Positions 60,002-64,000 of a DNA stretch of 64,000 nucleotides are shown here, piece after piece. Every line of letters starts with the position of its first letter. Position 1 is the first letter of the stretch. Both the position numbers and the translations under genes were made by a program. The notes below the pieces were generated by a model that saw only the letters and a list, made by a program, of their open reading frames with translations, made no database searches and was not told the DNA's origin. The stretch lies in the NCBI RefSeq assembly GCF_900105395.1, contig NZ_LT629775.1, positions 5,292,001 to 5,356,000 on the forward strand, written 5' to 3'. The DNA comes from Streptomyces sp. TLI_053 (GTDB taxonomy: Bacteria > Actinomycetota > Actinomycetes > Streptomycetales > Streptomycetaceae).

Positions 60002-61282
60002 ATGGCTATCGACACCGCCGCACCAGTCGCCGTCGACCTCGGCCCCGCCACCGCGCTGTCCTGTCGCGAGTGCGGCACCCGGTTCCCGCTCGGTCCCAGC
60101 TTCGCCTGTCTCGAGTGCTTCGGTCCGCTGGAGATCGCCTACGAGTTCGGCAGCGAGGGCGCCGAGGAGCTGCGCAAGCGGATCGAGGCCGGTCCGGCGT
60201 CGATCTGGCGCTACGCGCCGCTGCTGCCCGTGCCGGCCGACGTGGCGACCAAGCCGAACCTCAACCCGGGGTGGACCCCGCTGGTGAAGGCGGACAACCT
60301 GGGCCGCGAACTCGGCTTCACCGGGCAGCTGCACATCAAGGACGACTCCGGGAACCCGACCCACTCCTTCAAGGACCGCGTGGTGGCCTGCGCCATCGAG
60401 GCGGCCCGGGTGTTCGGCTACACCACGCTCTCCTGCTCGTCGACCGGCAACCTGGCCGGCGCGGTCGGCGCGGCGGCGGCCCGGGCGGGCTTCCGGTCCT
60501 GCGTGTTCATCCCGCACGACCTGGAGCAGGGCAAGGTCGTGATGGCCGGGGTGTACGGCGGCGAGCTGGTCGGCATCGAGGGCAACTACGACGACGTGAA
60601 CCGCTTCTGCTCGGAGCTGATCGGCGACCCGGCCGGCGAGGGCTGGGGCTTCGTCAACGTCAATCTGCGGCCGTACTACGGCGAGGGCTCCAAGACGCTG
60701 GCCTTCGAGATCTGCGAGCAGCTCGGCTGGCGGCTGCCGGAGCAGATCGTGATCCCGATCGCCTCGGGCTCCCAGCTCACCAAGATCGACAAGGGGCTGC
60801 AGGAGCTGATCAGGCTGGGCCTGGTCGAGGACCGGCCGTACCGGATCTTCGGCGCCCAGGCGGCGGGCTGCTCGCCGGTCTCGGCGGCCTTCAAGGCCGG
60901 TCACGACGTGATCCGGCCGGTCAAGCCGGACACCATCGCCAAGTCGCTGGCGATCGGCAACCCGGCCGACGGCCCGTACGTGCTGGACATCGCCCGGCGC
61001 ACCGGCGGCGCGGTGGAGGACGTCACCGACGAGGAGGTCGTGGCGGCGATCCGGCTGCTGGCGCGGACCGAGGGCATCTTCGCGGAGACCGCGGGCGGCG
61101 TGACCGTCGGCGTGCTGAAGAAGCTGGTCGAGACCGGGCAGCTGGACCCGTCGAAGGAGACCGTCGCGATCAACACCGGTGACGGGCTCAAGACCCTCGA
61201 CGCGGTCGCCGAGTCCGGCATGACCGCCGTCATCCGGCCGACCCTGGACGCCTTCCGGGGCGCCGGCCTCGCTTCCGACTGA
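60002..61282 (+). CDS. metM: MetM-type threonine-synthase-like PLP enzyme (homocysteine synthase candidate)
   Basis: 426 aa, fold type II PLP enzyme. Extra N-terminal zinc-ribbon-like motif (CREC ... CLEC, about 21-39). PLP Lys in HSFKDR (about 121-126); phosphate loop SSTGNLAGA (about 146). By sequence it is a threonine synthase. Yet it is under a SAM riboswitch and 42 bases before a sulfur-carrier gene. This matches the MetM/MetO route reported for Streptomyces, in which MetM makes homocysteine from O-phosphohomoserine and thiocarboxylated MetO. Classical ThrC activity cannot be excluded from sequence. Confidence 0.85.
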   Translation: MAIDTAAPVAVDLGPATALSCRECGTRFPLGPSFACLECFGPLEIAYEFGSEGAEELRKRIEAGPASIWRYAPLLPVPADVATKPNLNPGWTPLVKADNLGRELGFTGQLHIKDDSGNPTHSFKDRVVACAIEAARVFGYTTLSCSSTGNLAGAVGAAAARAGFRSCVFIPHDLEQGKVVMAGVYGGELVGIEGNYDDVNRFCSELIGDPAGEGWGFVNVNLRPYYGEGSKTLAFEICEQLGWRLPEQIVIPIASGSQLTKIDKGLQELIRLGLVEDRPYRIFGAQAAGCSPVSAAFKAGHDVIRPVKPDTIAKSLAIGNPADGPYVLDIARRTGGAVEDVTDEEVVAAIRLLARTEGIFAETAGGVTVGVLKKLVETGQLDPSKETVAINTGDGLKTLDAVAESGMTAVIRPTLDAFRGAGLASD

Positions 61283-61324
61283 CCCCTCCGCCCACCCAGC
61301 GCCCGTAGTAGCTAGGAGACCCCC

Positions 61325-61600
61325 ATGAGCGCCAACGTCCGCATCCCGACCATCCTGCGCACCTACACCGGCGGCGTCAGCGAGGTGCCCGCCGAGGGCG
61401 CCACGCTGGCCGAGGTGATCGCCGACCTGGAGCGCAACCACGCCGGGATCGCCGCGCGGATCCTCGACGACACCGGCAAGCTGCGCCGTTTCGTCAATGT
61501 CTACGTGAACGACGACGACGTGCGGTTCGCCGAGGGCCTGGAAACGGGGATCAAGGACGGCGCGAACATTTCGATCATCCCGGCGGTCGCCGGCGGGTGA
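61325..61600 (+). CDS. metO: MetO/CysO-type sulfur-carrier protein
   Basis: 91 aa, beta-grasp protein with C-terminal diglycine (IIPAVAGG), the thiocarboxylation site. It strongly resembles mycobacterial CysO (IPTILR, GKLRRFVNVYVND, DVRFAEGL). In the Streptomyces MetM/MetO pathway it donates sulfur for homocysteine. ATG 61325 after TAGGAGACCCCC. Shares the riboswitch transcript. Confidence 0.9.
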   Translation: MSANVRIPTILRTYTGGVSEVPAEGATLAEVIADLERNHAGIAARILDDTGKLRRFVNVYVNDDDVRFAEGLETGIKDGANISIIPAVAGG

Positions 61601-61641
61601 TCCGCGGGCGGTCCGTTCCCCCCGGGGCGGGCGCGTCGCCG

Positions 61642-61683
61642 ACGGCCGTCCGCGGCACGGAATTCCGTGCCGCGGACGGCCGT
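61642..61683 (+). terminator. Perfect 42-base terminator palindrome after metO
   Basis: 21-bp arms starting ACGGCCGTCCGCGGCACGG meet at an EcoRI-like GAATTC centre, 41 bases after the stop. Confidence 0.88.
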
Positions 61684-62185
61684 GCGCATTTTGGCGGGAA
61701 TATCTTCGGTCCCGGGCGGAGTAAAGTGTCGCTGGACCGGGAACAGGGCGCGCCCGTCACCCTGGTCCGGGAACGAATCCACCGCACCGCCACCACCGCC
61801 GGCCCGCGTCCGGCGGGAGCCGGGACGGGCCCGGGACCTGGATACATGTCAGGCCGGTGTCAGAATTCTGGCGGGGATTTCTGGTAATACGTCCGCTATG
61901 TCCGGCGGAGAATGCAGGGCTTTATCCCGATTGCGCCCGTCCTGTCCCACGGCGCCGCGGGTGAATTCCCCGCCATTGACCCTGTTGCAGAGGGCGTCGA
62001 TCCGGATACATTCAGCCGCGGTCGACGCAATCGCCCGTTCGCCGGATGCCGTTCGGCGTCATCGGGAGGATTGTGGCGTGCGCGGCTGCGCCCAGGGGGG
62101 GTTCCCCGGGCCGGCCTCCAACCAGACCCGGGCCCGCAGACCTGCGGGCGCGTGAAGGGCCAGCACAGCACTAGGGGAGTTCGGA
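61684..62185 (+). other. Intergenic region, probable long 5' leader of the cold-shock gene
   Basis: 502 bases without a gene, less GC-rich from about 61850 to 62000. Cold-shock genes often have long structured leaders; the ribosome site AGGGGAG precedes the start. I see no strong palindrome. Confidence 0.5.
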
Positions 62186-62389
62186 ATGGCTCAGGGCACC
62201 GTCAAGTGGTTCAACGCGGAGAAGGGTTACGGCTTCATCGCGGTCGACGGTGGTGCGGACGTCTTCGTCCACTACAGCGCGATCCAGATGGACGGCTACC
62301 GCACCCTTGAGGAGGGCCAGCGGGTCGAGTTCGAGATCTCTCAGGGGCAGAAGGGTCCGCAGGCGGACATGGTCCGCGCGGCGGTCTGA
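62186..62389 (+). CDS. Cold-shock protein (CspA family)
   Basis: 67 aa single cold-shock domain. RNP1 KGYGFIAV (about 13-20) and RNP2 VFVHYSAI (about 27-34). It binds single-stranded RNA/DNA as a chaperone. Located just before groEL, an order known in streptomycetes. Confidence 0.96.
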   Translation: MAQGTVKWFNAEKGYGFIAVDGGADVFVHYSAIQMDGYRTLEEGQRVEFEISQGQKGPQADMVRAAV

Positions 62390-62448
62390 CCTTTCCGACA
62401 CCCGGGAGCTCTGCTCGGCCCATCGGCTGGCGCACCTCTTGATTCTCA

Positions 62449-62486
62449 CGGCGGGCCCGTGCGACCTCGGTCGTACGGGCCCGCCG
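62449..62486 (+). terminator. Terminator hairpin after the cold-shock gene
   Basis: CGGCGGGCCCGT(G)CGAC ... GTCG(T)ACGGGCCCGCCG, long stem with one mismatch. It is followed by short repeats of GTCATGTCCGCC-like units to about 62540. Confidence 0.8.
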
Positions 62487-62674
62487 TCATGTCCGCCGTC
62501 ATGTCGGCCGTCGCGGCCGTCGTGATGTCCGCCGTCGGGCCCGGGGCCGGGCTCCCGGGGGCCGGCCGCGGGGCGCGGCGTTCCGGTCGGATCCGGCCCG
62601 GTCGGAGGCGGTCGGGGACGGCTCCGGGCGGGTGCGCGGCGCGGGTGGCGCGGCTCGCGGATTGCCCGATTGGG

Positions 62675-62701
62675 CTTGCACTCACCCACCCGGAGTGCTA
62701 A
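62675..62701 (+). promoter_or_regulatory. CIRCE element 1 (HrcA operator)
   Basis: CTTGCACTC-N9-GAGTGCTAA; the right half is perfect and the left is 7 of 9 against TTAGCACTC-N9-GAGTGCTAA. Confidence 0.88.
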
Positions 62702-62710
62702 TCATTGGCG

Positions 62711-62737
62711 TTAGCACTCACAGCTTGAGAGTGACAG
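62711..62737 (+). promoter_or_regulatory. CIRCE element 2 (HrcA operator)
   Basis: TTAGCACTC-N9-GAGTGACAG; the left half is perfect and the right 6 of 9. Spaced 9 bases from element 1, so half-sites repeat every 18 bases. Confidence 0.85.
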
Positions 62738-62857
62738 CGGACCGGGTCGGTGAGGCCCCAGGGAGCGGTAGGGGAATGGACCCCCGCACACCAGGGCCGT
62801 CCGTCGCGGGCACCCCTTGGTCCGAGCAGTCGACCGTGTCCCGGAGGACCACTTCTG

Positions 62858-64000
<1,143 letters not shown>

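Overview
The window is a GC-rich actinobacterial chromosome segment. Streptomyces-family marker genes (glnR, nur, rsiG, cdgB, DUF397/Scr1-type regulators, DasR-type operators, a GroEL-only chaperonin gene) place it in the Streptomycetaceae. I recall the gene blocks lying apart in S. coelicolor (glnR-nur block; ppa-ftsH-fol block; cdgB-nag-groEL2 block), so a Kitasatospora-like or rearranged genome is possible, but that is from memory and untested.

0-25 kb: an HtrA-like protease, a LacI regulator, the orphan nitrogen regulator GlnR, a MoaD-like protein with a repeat-bearing membrane protein, and a DUF2993 protein. Next is a sulfurtransferase/SseC pair behind a Cys-rich leader peptide. Then come nitrobindin-like, Nur, YgfZ, Dtd, RsiG (c-di-GMP-dependent anti-sigma factor), asparaginase and dodecin genes, and a heme-uptake locus (hmuTUV, divergent from two HtaA genes) with an iron box in the shared promoter. 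22.4-25.3 kb is accessory-looking: an orphan Cys-rich protein, an XRE/DUF397 pair, and an anti-sigma-like ATPase with two small hypothetical proteins.

25.3-26.75 kb has no convincing gene. It is an array of more than a dozen strong hairpins in three sequence families, partly in two tandem copies. It ends at an iron-box-controlled heme oxygenase.

27.6-45.5 kb is housekeeping: ppa, dacB, a zinc protease, tilS, hpt, ftsH and the folate genes folE, folP, folB and folK. A ferritin-like protein, an esterase and an MprF-like lysyltransferase-domain protein sit among them.

45.7-64 kb: TerD, ArfB and a flavin reductase; then the diguanylate cyclase CdgB with a perfect Crp-type operator upstream. Next are a GlcNAc block (nagA, nagK, a divergent sugar-binding lipoprotein) with two DasR-like sites, an osmolyte block (otsB, otsA, gpgS), and a SAM-I riboswitch ahead of a threonine-synthase-like gene plus sulfur-carrier gene (the MetM/MetO methionine route). 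A cold-shock protein and a CIRCE-controlled groEL, cut by the window end, finish it. Recurrent themes are iron/heme, sulfur (leader peptide, riboswitch, three sulfur-transfer modules) and c-di-GMP (a reader and a writer).
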